Shown here in pieces: positions 44,039 through 57,800 of a DNA stretch of 64,000 nt. The notes beneath the pieces are model-generated. The model saw nothing but the letters and a program-made list of their open reading frames with translations. It made no database searches and had not been told where the DNA came from. The translations under genes and the position numbers were made by a program. Each line of letters opens with the position of its first letter. Positions within the stretch are counted from its first letter, which is position 1. Source of the stretch: Megachile rotundata (taxonomy: Eukaryota; Arthropoda; Insecta; Hymenoptera; Megachilidae); contig NW_027473351.1 of NCBI RefSeq assembly GCF_050947335.1, forward strand, positions 496,001 through 560,000. Direction: 5' to 3'.

Positions 44039-46105
44039 GTATGATTGTGATTGCACGATTGTGATTGTATGATTGCGATAGTATGATTGTGATTGTATGA
44101 TTGTGATTGTATGATTGTGATTGTACGATTGTGATTGTATGATTGTGATTGTATGATTGTGATTGTATGATTGTGATTGTATGATTGTGATTGTATGATT
44201 GTTTTCGTATGATTGTGATTATATAGTAGTAATTGTATGATTGTCTTCGTATGATTGTGATCGTATGATTGTGATTGTATGATTGTGATTGTATGATTGT
44301 GATTGTATGATTTGAATTGTATGATTTGAATTGTATGATTGCGATTGTATCATTGTTTGTGTATGATTGTGATTGTATGATTGTGATTGTATGATTGTGA
44401 TTGTATGATTGTGATTGTATGATTGTGATTGTATGATAGTGATTGCATGATTGTGATTGAATGATTGTGATTGTATGATTGTGATTGTACGATTGTGATT
44501 GTATGATTGCGATAGTATGATTGTGATTGTATGATTGTGATTGTATGATTGTGATTGTATGATTGTGTTTGTATGATTGTGATTGTATGATTGTGATTGT
44601 ATGATTGTGATTGTATGATCGCGATTGTATGATTGAGATTGTATGATTGTGATTGTATTATTGTGATTGTAGGATTGCGATTGTATGATTGTGATTGTAT
44701 GATTGTGAATGTATGATTGTGATTGTATGATTGTGATTGTATGATTGTGATTGTATGATTGTTTTTGTATGATTGTGATTGTATAGTAGTAATTGTATGA
44801 TTGTCTTCGTATGATTGTGATCGTATGATTGTGATTGTATGATTGTGATTGCATGATTGTGATTGTATCATTGTTTTTGTATGATTGTGATTGTATGATT
44901 TCGATTGTGTGATTGTGATTGTATGATTGTGATTGTATGATTGTGATTGTATGATTGGGATGGTATGATTGTGATTGTATGATTCTGATTGTATGATTGT
45001 GATTGTATGATTGTGATTGTATGATTGTGATTGTATCATTGTTTTTGTATGATTGTGATTGTATGATTGCGATTGTGTGATTGTGATTGTATGATTGTGA
45101 TTGTATGATTGTGATTGTATGATTGGGATGGTATGATTGTGATTGTATGATTGTGATTGTATGATTGTGATTGCATGTTTGTGATTGTATGATTGTGATT
45201 GTATGATTGTGATTGTATGATTGTTATCATATGGTTCTGATTGTTCGATTGCGATTGTACGATTGTGATTACATGATTGTGATTGCATGATTGTTTTTGT
45301 ATGATTGTGATTCTATGATTGTGATTTTATGATTGTGCCTGTATGATTGTGATGGTATGATTGTGATTGTATGATTGCGATTGTATGATTGCAATCTTAT
45401 GAGTGTGATTATATGATTATGATTGTATGACTCTGATTGTATGATTGTGATTGTATGATTGTTTTTGTATGATTGTGATTGTATGATTGTGATTGTATGA
45501 TTGTGATTGAATGATTGTGATTGTATGATTGTGATTGTACGATTGTGATTGTATGATTGCGATAGTATGATTGTGATTGTATGATTGTGATTGTACGATT
45601 GTGATTGTACGATTGTGATTGTATGATTGTGATTGTATGATTGTGATTGTATGATTGTGATTGTATGATTGTGATTGTATGATTGAGATTGTATGATTGT
45701 GATTGTATTATTGTGATTGTATGATTGTGATTGTATGATTGTGATTGTATGATTGTGATTGTATGATTGTGAATGTATGATTGTGATTGTATGATTGTGG
45801 TTGTATGATTGTGATTGTATGATTTGAATTGTATGATTTGAATTGTATGATTGCGATTGTATCATTGTTTGTGTATGATTGTGATTGTATGATTGTGATT
45901 GTATGATTGTGATTGTATGATTGTGATTGTATGATTGTGATTGTATGATTGTGATTGTATGATTGTGATTGTATGATTGTGATTGTATGATTGTGATTGT
46001 ATGATTGTGATTGCATGATTGTGATTGAATGATTGTGATTGTATGATTGTGATTGTACGATTGTGATTGTACGATTGCGATAGTATGTTTGTGATTGTAT
46101 GATTG
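43593..46105. repeat. 2.5-kb segmental duplicate, copy F2
   Basis: Partner of 26,863-29,361. Private changes seen here: GATAGTGATTGCATG near 44,438, TAGGATTGCG near 44,670 and GATTTCGATTG near 44,900. It ends at a GTGTTTGCATG monomer (46,106), where the third dialect-G block begins. Confidence 0.78.
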
Positions 46106-47199
46106 TGTTTGCATGATTGTGATTGTATGATTGTGATTGTATGATTGTGATTGTATGATTGTGATTGCATGATTGTGATTGAATGATTGTGATTGTATGA
46201 TTGTGATTGTACGATTGTGATTGTACGATTGTGATTGTATGATTGTGATTGTACGATTGTGATTGTACGATTGTGATTGTACGATTGTGATTGTACGATT
46301 GTGATTGTATGATTGTGATTGTATGATTGTGATTGTATGATTGTGATTGTATGATTGTGATTGTATGACTGTGATTGTATGATTGTGAATGTGTGATTGT
46401 GTTTGTATGATTGTTTTTGTATGATTGTGATTGTATAGTAGTAATTGTATGATTGTAATCGTATGATTGTGTTTGTATGATTGTTTTTGTATGATTGTGA
46501 TTGTATAGTAGTAATTGTATGATTGTCTTCGTATGATTGTGATCGTATGATTGTGATTGTATGATTGTGATTGCATGATTGTGTTTGTATCATTGTTTTT
46601 GTATGATTGTGATTGAATGATTGCGATTGTGTGATTGTGATTGTATGATTGTGATTGTATGATTGTGATTGTATGATTGGGATGGTATGATTGTGATTGT
46701 ATGATTCTGATTGTATGATTGTGACTGTATGAATGTGATTGTATGATTGTGATTGTATCATTGTTTTTGTATGATTGTGTTTGTATGATTGCGATTGTGT
46801 GATTGTGATTGTATGATTGTGATTGTATGATTGTGATTGTATGATTGGGATGGTATGATTGTGATTGTATGATTGTGATTGTATGATTGTGATTGCATGT
46901 TTGTGATTGTATGATTGTGATTGTATGATTGTGATTGTATGATTGTGATCATATGGTTCTGACTGTTCGATTGCGATTGTACGATTGTGATTACATGATT
47001 GTGATTGCATGATTGTTTTTGTATGATTGTGATTCTATGATTGTGATTGTATGATTGTGATTGCATGATTGTGATTGAATGATTGTGATTGTATGATTGT
47101 GATTGTACGATTGTGATTGTACGATTGTGATTGTATGATTGCGATAGTATGATTGTGATTGTATGATTGTGATTGTATGATTGTGATTGTACGATTGTG

Positions 47200-50100
47200 A
47201 TTGTATGATTGTGATTGTATGATTGTGATTGTATGATTGTGATTGTATGATTGTGATTGTATGATTGTGATTGTATGATTGTGATTGTATGATTGTGATT
47301 GTATGATTGAGATTGTATCATTGTGATTGTATTATTGTGATTGTATGATTGTGATTGTATGATTGTGATTGTATGATTGTGATTGTATGATTGTGATTGT
47401 ATGATTGTGATTGTATGATTGTGATTGTATGATTGTGATTGTATGATTGTGATTGCATGATTGTGATTGAATGATTGTGATTGTATGATTGTGATTGCAC
47501 GATTGTGATTGTATGATTGCGATAGTATGATTGTGATTGTATGATTGTGATTGTATGATTGTGATTGTATGATTGTGATTGTATGATTGTGATTGTATGA
47601 TTGTGATTGTATGATTGTGATTGTATGATTGTGATTGTATGATTGTGATTGTATGATTGAGTTTGTATGATTGTGATTGTATTATTGTGATTGTATGATT
47701 GTGATTGTATGATTGTGATTGTATGATTGTGAATGTATGATTGTGATTGTATGATTGTGATTGTATGATTGTGATTGTATTATTGTGATTGTATGATTGT
47801 GATTGTATGATTGTGATTGTATGATTGTGATTGTATGATTGTGATTGCATGATTGTGATTGTATGATTGTGATTGTATGATTGTGATTGTATGATTGTGA
47901 TTGCATGATTGTGACTGAATGATTGTGATTGTATGATTGTGATTGTACGATTGTGATTGTATGATTGCGATAGTATGATTGTGATTGTATGATTATGTTT
48001 GTATGATTGTGATTGTACGATTGTGATTGTATCATTGTTTTTGTATGATTGTGATTGTATGATTGCGATTGTGTGATTGTGATTGTATGATTGTGATTGT
48101 ATGATTGTGATAGTATGATTGAGATTGTATGATTGTGATTGTATTATTGTGATTGTATGATTGTGATTGTATGACTATGATTGTATGATTGTTTTTGTAT
48201 GATTGTGATTGTATAGTAGTAATTGTATGATTGTCTTCGTATGATTGTGATCGTATGATTGTGATTGTATGATTGTGATTGTATGATTGTGATTGTATGA
48301 TTGTGATTGTATGATTGTGATTGTATGATTGTGATTGTATGATTGTGATTGTATCATTGTTTTTGTATGATTGTGATTGTATGATTGCGATTGTGTGATT
48401 GTGATTGTATGATTGGGATGGTATGATTGTGATTGTATGATTGTGATTGTATGATTGTGATTGCATGATTGTGATTGTATGATTGTGATTGTATGATTGT
48501 GATTGTATGATTGTGATTGCATGATTGTGATTGAATGATTGTGATTGTATGATTGTGATTGTACGATTGTGATTGTATGATTGTGATTGTATGATTGTGA
48601 TTGTACGATTGTGATTGTACGATTGTGATTGTATGATTGTGATTGTATGATTGTGATTGTATGATTGTGATTGTATGATTGTGATTGTATGATTGTGATT
48701 GTATGATTGTGATTGTATGATTGTGATTGTATGATTGTGAATGTATGACTGTGATTGTATGATTGTGAATGTGTGATTGTGTTTGTATGATTGTTTTTGT
48801 ATGATTGTGATTGTATAGTAGCAATTGTATGATTGTAATCGTATGATTGTGTTTGTATGATTGTTTTTGTATGATTGTGATTGTATAGTAGTAATTGTAT
48901 GATTGTCCTCGTATGATTGTGATCGTATGATTGTGATTGTATGATTGTGATTGCATGATTGTGATTGTATGATTGTGATTGTATGATTGTGATTGTATGA
49001 TTGTGATTGTATGATTGTGATTGTATGATTGAGATTGTATGATTGTGATTGTATTATTGTGATTGTATGATTGTGATTGTATGATTGTGATTGTATGATT
49101 GTGAATGTATGATTGTGATTGTATGATTGTGATTGTATGATTGTGATTGTATTATTGTGATTGTATGATTGTGATTGTATGATTGTGATTGTATGATTGT
49201 GATTGTATGATTGTGATTGCATGATTGTGATTGTATGATTGTGATTGTATGATTGTGATTGTATGATTGTGATTGCATGATTGTGACTGAATGATTGTGA
49301 TTGTATGATTGTGATTGTACGATTGTGATTGTATGATTGCGATAGTATGATTGTGATTGTATGATTATGTTTGTATGATTGTGATTGTATGATTGTGATT
49401 GTATCATTGTTTTTGTATGATTGTGATTGTATGATTGCGATTGTGTGATTGTGATTGTATGATTGTGATTGTATGATTGTGATAGTATGATTGAGATTGT
49501 ATGATTGTGATTGTATTATTGTGATTGTATGATTGTGATTGTATGACTATGATTGTATGATTGTTTTTGTATGATTGTGATTGTATAGTAGTAATTGTAT
49601 GATTGTCTTCGTATGATTGTGATCGTATGATTGTGATTGTATGATTGTGATTGTATGATTGTGATTGTATGATTGTGATTGTATGATTGTGATTGTATGA
49701 TTGTGATTGTATCATTGTTTTTGTATGATTGTGATTGTATGATTGCGATTGTGTGATTGTGATTGTATGATTGGGATGGTATGATTGTGATTGTATGATT
49801 GTGATTGTATGATTGTGTTTGCATGATTGTGATTGTATGATTGTGATTGTATGATTGTGATTGTATGATTGTGATTGCATGATTGTGATTGAATGATTGT
49901 GATTGTATGATTGTGATTGTACGATTGTGATTGTACGATTGTGATTGTATGATTGTGATTGTACGATTGTGATTGTATGATTGTGATTGTATGATTGTGA
50001 TTGTATGACTGTGATTGTATGATTGTGAATGTGTGATTGTGTTTGTATGATTGTTTTTGTATGATTGTGATTGTATAGTAGTAATTGTATGATTGTAATC

Positions 50101-50938
50101 GTATGATTGTGTTTGTATGGTTGTTTTTGTATGATTGTGATTGTATAGTAGTAATTGTATGATTGTCTTCGTATGATTGTGATCGTATGATTGTGATTGT
50201 ATGATTGTGATTGCATGATTGTGTTTGTATCATTGTTTTTGTATGATTGTGATTGAATGATTGCGATTGTGTGATTGTGATTGTATGATTGTGATTGTAT
50301 GATTGTGATTGTATGATTGGGATGGTATGATTGTGATTGTATGATTCTGATTGTATGATTGTGACTGTATGAATGTGATTGTATGATTGTGATTGTATCA
50401 TTGTTTTTGTATGATTGTGTTTGTATGATTGCGATTGTGTGATTGTGATTGTATGATTGTGATTGTATGATTGTGATTGTATGATTGGGATGGTATGATT
50501 GTGATTGTATGATTGTGATTGTATGATTGTGATTGTATGATTGTGATTGTATGATTGGGATGGAATGATTGTGATTGTATGATTCTGATTGTATGATTGC
50601 GATTGTATGAATGTGATTGTATGATTGTGATTGTATCATTGTTTTTGTATGATTGTGTTTGTATGATTGCGATTGTGTGATTGTGATTGTATGATTGTGA
50701 TTGTATGATTGTGATTGTATGATTGCAATTTTATGAGTGTGATTATATGATTATGAATGTATGACTGTGATTGTATGATTGTGATTGTATGATTGTTTTT
50801 GTATGATTGTGATTGTATGATTGTGATTGTATGATTGTGATTGCATGATTGTGATTGAATGATTGTGATTGTATGATTGTGATTGTACGATTGTGATTGT
50901 ATGATTGCGATAGTATGATTGTGATTGTATGATTGTGA
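47200..50938. repeat. 13,062-bp higher-order unit, copy 1, first 3.7 kb
   Basis: Matches 60,262-64,000 at +13,062 bp (933 monomers), with landmarks GAGATTGTATCATTG 47309/60371, GAATGTGTG 48767/61829 and 50027/63089, and GCGATAG 50903/63965. The left limit is approximate: TACG at 47,189 has no match at 60,251. The first 1.8-2.0 kb is a prefix not found elsewhere in the window; from about 49,270 the sequence is also the start of the 5,614-bp unit. Confidence 0.86.
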
Positions 50939-53900
50939 TTGTATGATTGTGATTGTACGATTGTGATTGTATGATTGTGATTTTATGATTGTGATTGTAT
51001 GATTGTGATTGTATGATTGTGAATGTATGACTGTGATTGTATGATTGTGAATGTGTGATTGTGTTTGTATGATTGTTTTTGTATGATTGTGATTGTATAG
51101 TAGTAATTGTATGATTGTAATCGTATGATTGTGTTTGTATGATTGTTTTTGTATGATTGTGATTGTATAGTAGTAATTGTATGATTGTCTTCGTATGATT
51201 GTGATCGTATGATTGTGATTGTATGATTGTGATTGCATGATTGTGTTTGTATCATTGTTTTTGTATGATTGTGATTGTATGATTGCGATTGTGTGATTGT
51301 GATTGTATGATTGTGATTGTATGATTGTGATTGTATGATTGGGATGGAATGATTGTGATTGTATGATTCTGATTGTATGATTGCGATTGTATGAATGTGA
51401 TTGTATGATTGTGATTGTATCATTGTTTTTGTATGATTGTGTTTGTATGATTGCGATTGTGTGATTGTGATTGTATGATTGTGATTGTATGATTGTGATT
51501 GTATGATTGGGATGGTATGATTGTGATTGTATGATTGTGATTGTATGATTGTGATTGCATGTTTGTGATTGTATGATTGCGATTGTATGATTGTGATTGT
51601 ATGATTGTGATCATATGGTTCTGACTGTTCGATTGCGATTGTACGATTGTGATTACATGATTGTGATTGCATGATTGTTTTTGTATGATTGTGATTCTAT
51701 GATTGTGATTTTATGACTGTGCCTATATGATTGTGATGGTATGATTGTGATTGTATGATTGCGATTGTATGATTGCAATTTTATGAGTGTGATTATATGA
51801 TTATGATTGTATGACTGTGATTGTATGATTGTGATTGTATGATTGTTTTTGTATGATTGTGATTGTATGACTGTGATTGTATGATTGTGATTGCATGATT
51901 GTGATTGAATGATTGTGATTGTATGATTGTGATTGTACGATTGTGATTGTATGATTGCGATAGTATGATTGCGATAGTATGATTGTGATTGTATGATTGT
52001 GATTGTATGATTGTGATTGTATGATTGTGATTGTATGATTGTGATTGTATGATTGTGATTGTATGATTGTGATTGTATGATTGAGATTGTATGATTGTGA
52101 TTGTATTATTGTGATTGTATGATTGTGATTGTATGATTGTGATTGTATGATTGTGAATGTATGATTGTGATTGTATGATTGTGATTGTATGATTGTGATT
52201 GTATTATTGTGATTGTATGATTGTGATTGTATGATTGTGATTGTATGATTGTGATTGTATGATTGTGATTGCATGATTGTGATTGTATGATTGTGATTGT
52301 ATGATTGTGATTGTATGATTGTGATTGCATGATTGTGACTGAATGATTGTGATTGTATGATTGCGATTGTGTGATTGTGATTGTATGATTGGGATGGTAT
52401 GATTGTGATTGTATGATTGTGATTGTATGATTGTGTTTGCATGATTGTGATTGTATGATTGTGATTGTATGATTGTGATTGTATGATTGTGATTGCATGA
52501 TTGTGATTGAATGATTGTGATTGTATGATTGTGATTGTACGATTGTGATTGTACGATTGTGATTGTATGATTGTGATTGTACGATTGTGATTGTACGATT
52601 GTGATTGTACGATTGTGATTGTACGATTGTGATTGTATGATTGTGATTGTATGATTGTGATTGTATGATTGTGATTGTATGACTGTGATTGTATGATTGT
52701 GAATGTGTGATTGTGTTTGTATGATTGTTTTTGTATGATTGTGATTGTATAGTAGTAATTGTATGATTGTAATCGTATGATTGTGTTTGTATGATTGTTT
52801 TTGTATGATTGTGATTGTATAGTAGTAATTGTATGATTGTCTTCGTATGATTGTGATCGTATGATTGTGATTGTATGATTGTGATTGCATGATTGTGTTT
52901 GTATCATTGTTTTTGTATGATTGTGATTGAATGATTGCGATTGTGTGATTGTGATTGTATGATTGTGATTGTATGATTGTGATTGTATGATTGGGATGGT
53001 ATGATTGTGATTGTATGATTCTGATTGTATGATTGTGACTGTATGAATGTGATTGTATGATTGTGATTGTATCATTGTTTTTGTATGATTGTGTTTGTAT
53101 GATTGCGATTGTGTGATTGTGATTGTATGATTGTGATTGTATGATTGTGATTGTATGATTGGGATGGTATGATTGTGATTGTATGATTGTGATTGTATGA
53201 TTGTGATTGCATGTTTGTGATTGTATGATTGTGATTGTATGATTGTGATTGTATGATTGTGATCATATGGTTCTGACTGTTCGATTGCGATTGTACGATT
53301 GTGATTACATGATTGTGATTGCATGATTGTTTTTGTATGATTGTGATTCTATGATTGTGATTTTATGATTGTGCCTGTATGATTGTGATGGTATGATTGT
53401 GATTGTATGATTGCGATTGTATGATTGCAATTTTATGAGTGTGATTATATGATTATGATTGTATGACTGTGATTGTATGATTGTGATTGTATGATTGTTT
53501 TTGTATGATTGTGATTGTATGATTGTGATTGTATGATTGTGATTGCATGATTGTGATTGAATGATTGTGATTGTATGATTGTGATTGTACGATTGTGATT
53601 GTACGATTGTGATTGTATGATTGTGATTGTACGATTGTGATTGTATGATTGCGATAGTATGATTGTGATTGTATGATTATGTTTGTATGATTGTGATTGT
53701 ATGATTGTGATTGTATCATTGTTTTTGTATGATTGTGATTGTATGATTGCGATTGTGTGATTGTGATTGTATGATTGTGATTGTATGATTGTGATAGTAT
53801 GATTGAGATTGTATGATTGTGATTGTATTATTGTGATTGTATGATTGTGATTGTATGACTATGATTGTATGATTGTTTTTGTATGATTGTGATTGTATAG

Positions 53901-54883
53901 TAGTAATTGTATGATTGTCTTCGTATGATTGTGATCGTATGATTGTGATTGTATGATTGTGATTGTATGATTGTGATTGTATGATTGTGATTGTATGATT
54001 GTGATTGTATGATTGTGATTGTATCATTGTTTTTGTATGATTGTGATTGTATGATTGCGATTGTGTGATTGTGATTGTATGATTGGGATGGTATGATTGT
54101 GATTGTATGATTGTGATTGTATGATTGTGTTTGCATGATTGTGATTGTATGATTGTGATTGTATGATTGTGATTGCATGATTGTGATTGCATGATTGTGA
54201 TTGAATGATTGTGATTGTATGATTGTGATTGTACGATTGTGATTGTACGATTGTGATTGTATGATTGTGATTGTACGATTGTGATTGTACGATTGTGATT
54301 GTACGATTGTGATTGTACGATTGTGATTGTATGATTGTGATTGTATGATTGTGATTGTATGATTGTGATTGTATGATTGTGATTGTATGACTGTGATTGT
54401 ATGATTGTGAATGTGTGATTGTGTTTGTATGATTGTTTTTGTATGATTGTGATTGTATAGTAGTAATTGTATGATTGTAATCGTATGATTGTGTTTGTAT
54501 GATTGTTTTTGTATGATTGTGATTGTATAGTAGTAATTGTATGATTGTCTTCGTATGATTGTGATCGTATGATTGTGATTGTATGATTGTGATTGTATGA
54601 TTGTGATTGTATGATTGAGATTGTATGATTGTGATTGTATGATTGTGATTGTATGATTGTGATTGTATGATTGTGATTGTATCATTGTGATTGTATGATT
54701 GTGATTGTATGATTGTGATTGTATGATTGTGATTGTATGATTGTGATTGTATGATTGAGATTGTATCATTGTGATTGTATTATTGTGATTGTATGATTGT
54801 GATTGTATGATTGTGATTGTATGATTGTGATTGTATGATTGTGATTGTATTATTGTGATTGTATGATTGTGATTGTATGATTG
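49270..54883. repeat. 5,614-bp higher-order unit, copy 1
   Basis: 401 monomers. Collinear with 54,884-60,464 at +5,614 bp: GATTGTGACTGAATG near 49,281/54,895, GAATGTGTG 50027/55641, 51049/56663, 52701/58315 and 54409/60023, TTCGATTGCG 51628/57242 and 53280/58894. A TATCATTG at 54,682 corresponds to TATGATTG at 60,296. The start is the first point after GCATG (49,219) where both copies agree. Confidence 0.88.
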
Positions 54884-57800
54884 TGATTGCATGATTGTGA
54901 CTGAATGATTGTGATTGTATGATTGTGATTGTACGATTGTGATTGTATGATTGCGATAGTATGATTGTGATTGTATGATTATGTTTGTATGATTGTGATT
55001 GTATGATTGTGATTGTATCATTGTTTTTGTATGATTGTGATTGTATGATTGCGATTGTGTGATTGTGATTGTATGATTGTGATTGTATGATTGTGATAGT
55101 ATGATTGAGATTGTATGATTGTGATTGTATTATTGTGATTGTATGATTGTGATTGTATGACTATGATTGTATGATTGTTTTTGTATGATTGTGATTGTAT
55201 AGTAGTAATTGTATGATTGTCTTCGTATGATTGTGATCGTATGATTGTGATTGTATGATTGTGATTGTATGATTGTGATTGTATGATTGTGATTGTATGA
55301 TTGTGATTGTATGATTGTGATTGTATCATTGTTTTTGTATGATTGTGATTGTATGATTGCGATTGTGTGATTGTGATTGTATGATTGGGATGGTATGATT
55401 GTGATTGTATGATTGTGATTGTATGATTGTGTTTGCATGATTGTGATTGTATGATTGTGATTGTATGATTGTGATTGTATGATTGTGATTGCATGATTGT
55501 GATTGAATGATTGTGATTGTATGATTGTGATTGTACGATTGTGATTGTACGATTGTGATTGTATGATTGTGATTGTACGATTGTGATTGTATGATTGTGA
55601 TTGTATGATTGTGATTGTATGACTGTGATTGTATGATTGTGAATGTGTGATTGTGTTTGTATGATTGTTTTTGTATGATTGTGATTGTATAGTAGTAATT
55701 GTATGATTGTAATCGTATGATTGTGTTTGTATGGTTGTTTTTGTATGATTGTGATTGTATAGTAGTAATTGTATGATTGTCTTCGTATGATTGTGATCGT
55801 ATGATTGTGATTGTATGATTGTGATTGCATGATTGTGTTTGTATCATTGTTTTTGTATGATTGTGATTGAATGATTGCGATTGTGTGATTGTGATTGTAT
55901 GATTGTGATTGTATGATTGTGATTGTATGATTGGGATGGTATGATTGTGATTGTATGATTCTGATTGTATGATTGTGACTGTATGAATGTGATTGTATGA
56001 TTGTGATTGTATCATTGTTTTTGTATGATTGTGTTTGTATGATTGCGATTGTGTGATTGTGATTGTATGATTGTGATTGTATGATTGTGATTGTATGATT
56101 GGGATGGTATGATTGTGATTGTATGATTGTGATTGTATGATTGTGATTGTATGATTGTGATTGTATGATTGGGATGGAATGATTGTGATTGTATGATTCT
56201 GATTGTATGATTGCGATTGTATGAATGTGATTGTATGATTGTGATTGTATCATTGTTTTTGTATGATTGTGTTTGTATGATTGCGATTGTGTGATTGTGA
56301 TTGTATGATTGTGATTGTATGATTGTGATTGTATGATTGCAATTTTATGAGTGTGATTATATGATTATGAATGTATGACTGTGATTGTATGATTGTGATT
56401 GTATGATTGTTTTTGTATGATTGTGATTGTATGATTGTGATTGTATGATTGTGATTGCATGATTGTGATTGAATGATTGTGATTGTATGATTGTGATTGT
56501 ACGATTGTGATTGTATGATTGCGATAGTATGATTGTGATTGTATGATTGTGATTGTATGATTGTGATTGTACGATTGTGATTGTATGATTGTGATTTTAT
56601 GATTGTGATTGTATGATTGTGATTGTATGATTGTGAATGTATGACTGTGATTGTATGATTGTGAATGTGTGATTGTGTTTGTATGATTGTTTTTGTATGA
56701 TTGTGATTGTATAGTAGTAATTGTATGATTGTAATCGTATGATTGTGTTTGTATGATTGTTTTTGTATGATTGTGATTGTATAGTAGTAATTGTATGATT
56801 GTCTTCGTATGATTGTGATCGTATGATTGTGATTGTATGATTGTGATTGCATGATTGTGTTTGTATCATTGTTTTTGTATGATTGTGATTGTATGATTGC
56901 GATTGTGTGATTGTGATTGTATGATTGTGATTGTATGATTGTGATTGTATGATTGGGATGGAATGATTGTGATTGTATGATTCTGATTGTATGATTGCGA
57001 TTGTATGAATGTGATTGTATGATTGTGATTGTATCATTGTTTTTGTATGATTGTGTTTGTATGATTGCGATTGTGTGATTGTGATTGTATGATTGTGATT
57101 GTATGATTGTGATTGTATGATTGGGATGGTATGATTGTGATTGTATGATTGTGATTGTATGATTGTGATTGCATGTTTGTGATTGTATGATTGCGATTGT
57201 ATGATTGTGATTGTATGATTGTGATCATATGGTTCTGACTGTTCGATTGCGATTGTACGATTGTGATTACATGATTGTGATTGCATGATTGTTTTTGTAT
57301 GATTGTGATTCTATGATTGTGATTTTATGACTGTGCCTATATGATTGTGATGGTATGATTGTGATTGTATGATTGCGATTGTATGATTGCAATTTTATGA
57401 GTGTGATTATATGATTATGATTGTATGACTGTGATTGTATGATTGTGATTGTATGATTGTTTTTGTATGATTGTGATTGTATGACTGTGATTGTATGATT
57501 GTGATTGCATGATTGTGATTGAATGATTGTGATTGTATGATTGTGATTGTACGATTGTGATTGTATGATTGCGATAGTATGATTGCGATAGTATGATTGT
57601 GATTGTATGATTGTGATTGTATGATTGTGATTGTATGATTGTGATTGTATGATTGTGATTGTATGATTGTGATTGTATGATTGTGATTGTATGATTGAGA
57701 TTGTATGATTGTGATTGTATTATTGTGATTGTATGATTGTGATTGTATGATTGTGATTGTATGATTGTGAATGTATGATTGTGATTGTATGATTGTGATT

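Larger units (their letters stand above)
611..45860. repeat. Marker family of dialect T: doubled GATTTGAATTG monomer
   Basis: Two adjacent monomers carry GATTTGAATTG, followed by a GCGATTG monomer and a TCATTGTTTGTG monomer. Starts that I located are 611, 1479, 3397, 4755, 6351, 8157, 8619, 10425, 12021, 13239 and 14107; then 20365, 21177, 22759, 23445, 25325, 26907, 27579, 29091 and 30225; then 37869, 38709, 40235, 40879, 42405, 43637, 44309 and 45821. None is seen at 14.2-20.3 kb, 30.3-37.8 kb or after 45.9 kb. The family thus defines three separated blocks of the array. Confidence 0.88.

Noticed and set aside
51801..53324. 507-codon open frame on the - strand, with a twin at 57,415-58,938, and dozens of shorter ones
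   Set aside because: The reverse complement of the 14-mer has no stop in any frame, so length alone means nothing. The product is a pure 14-residue cycle with no domain, and starts and stops are created by satellite variants (CAT, TTA and TCA on the + strand).
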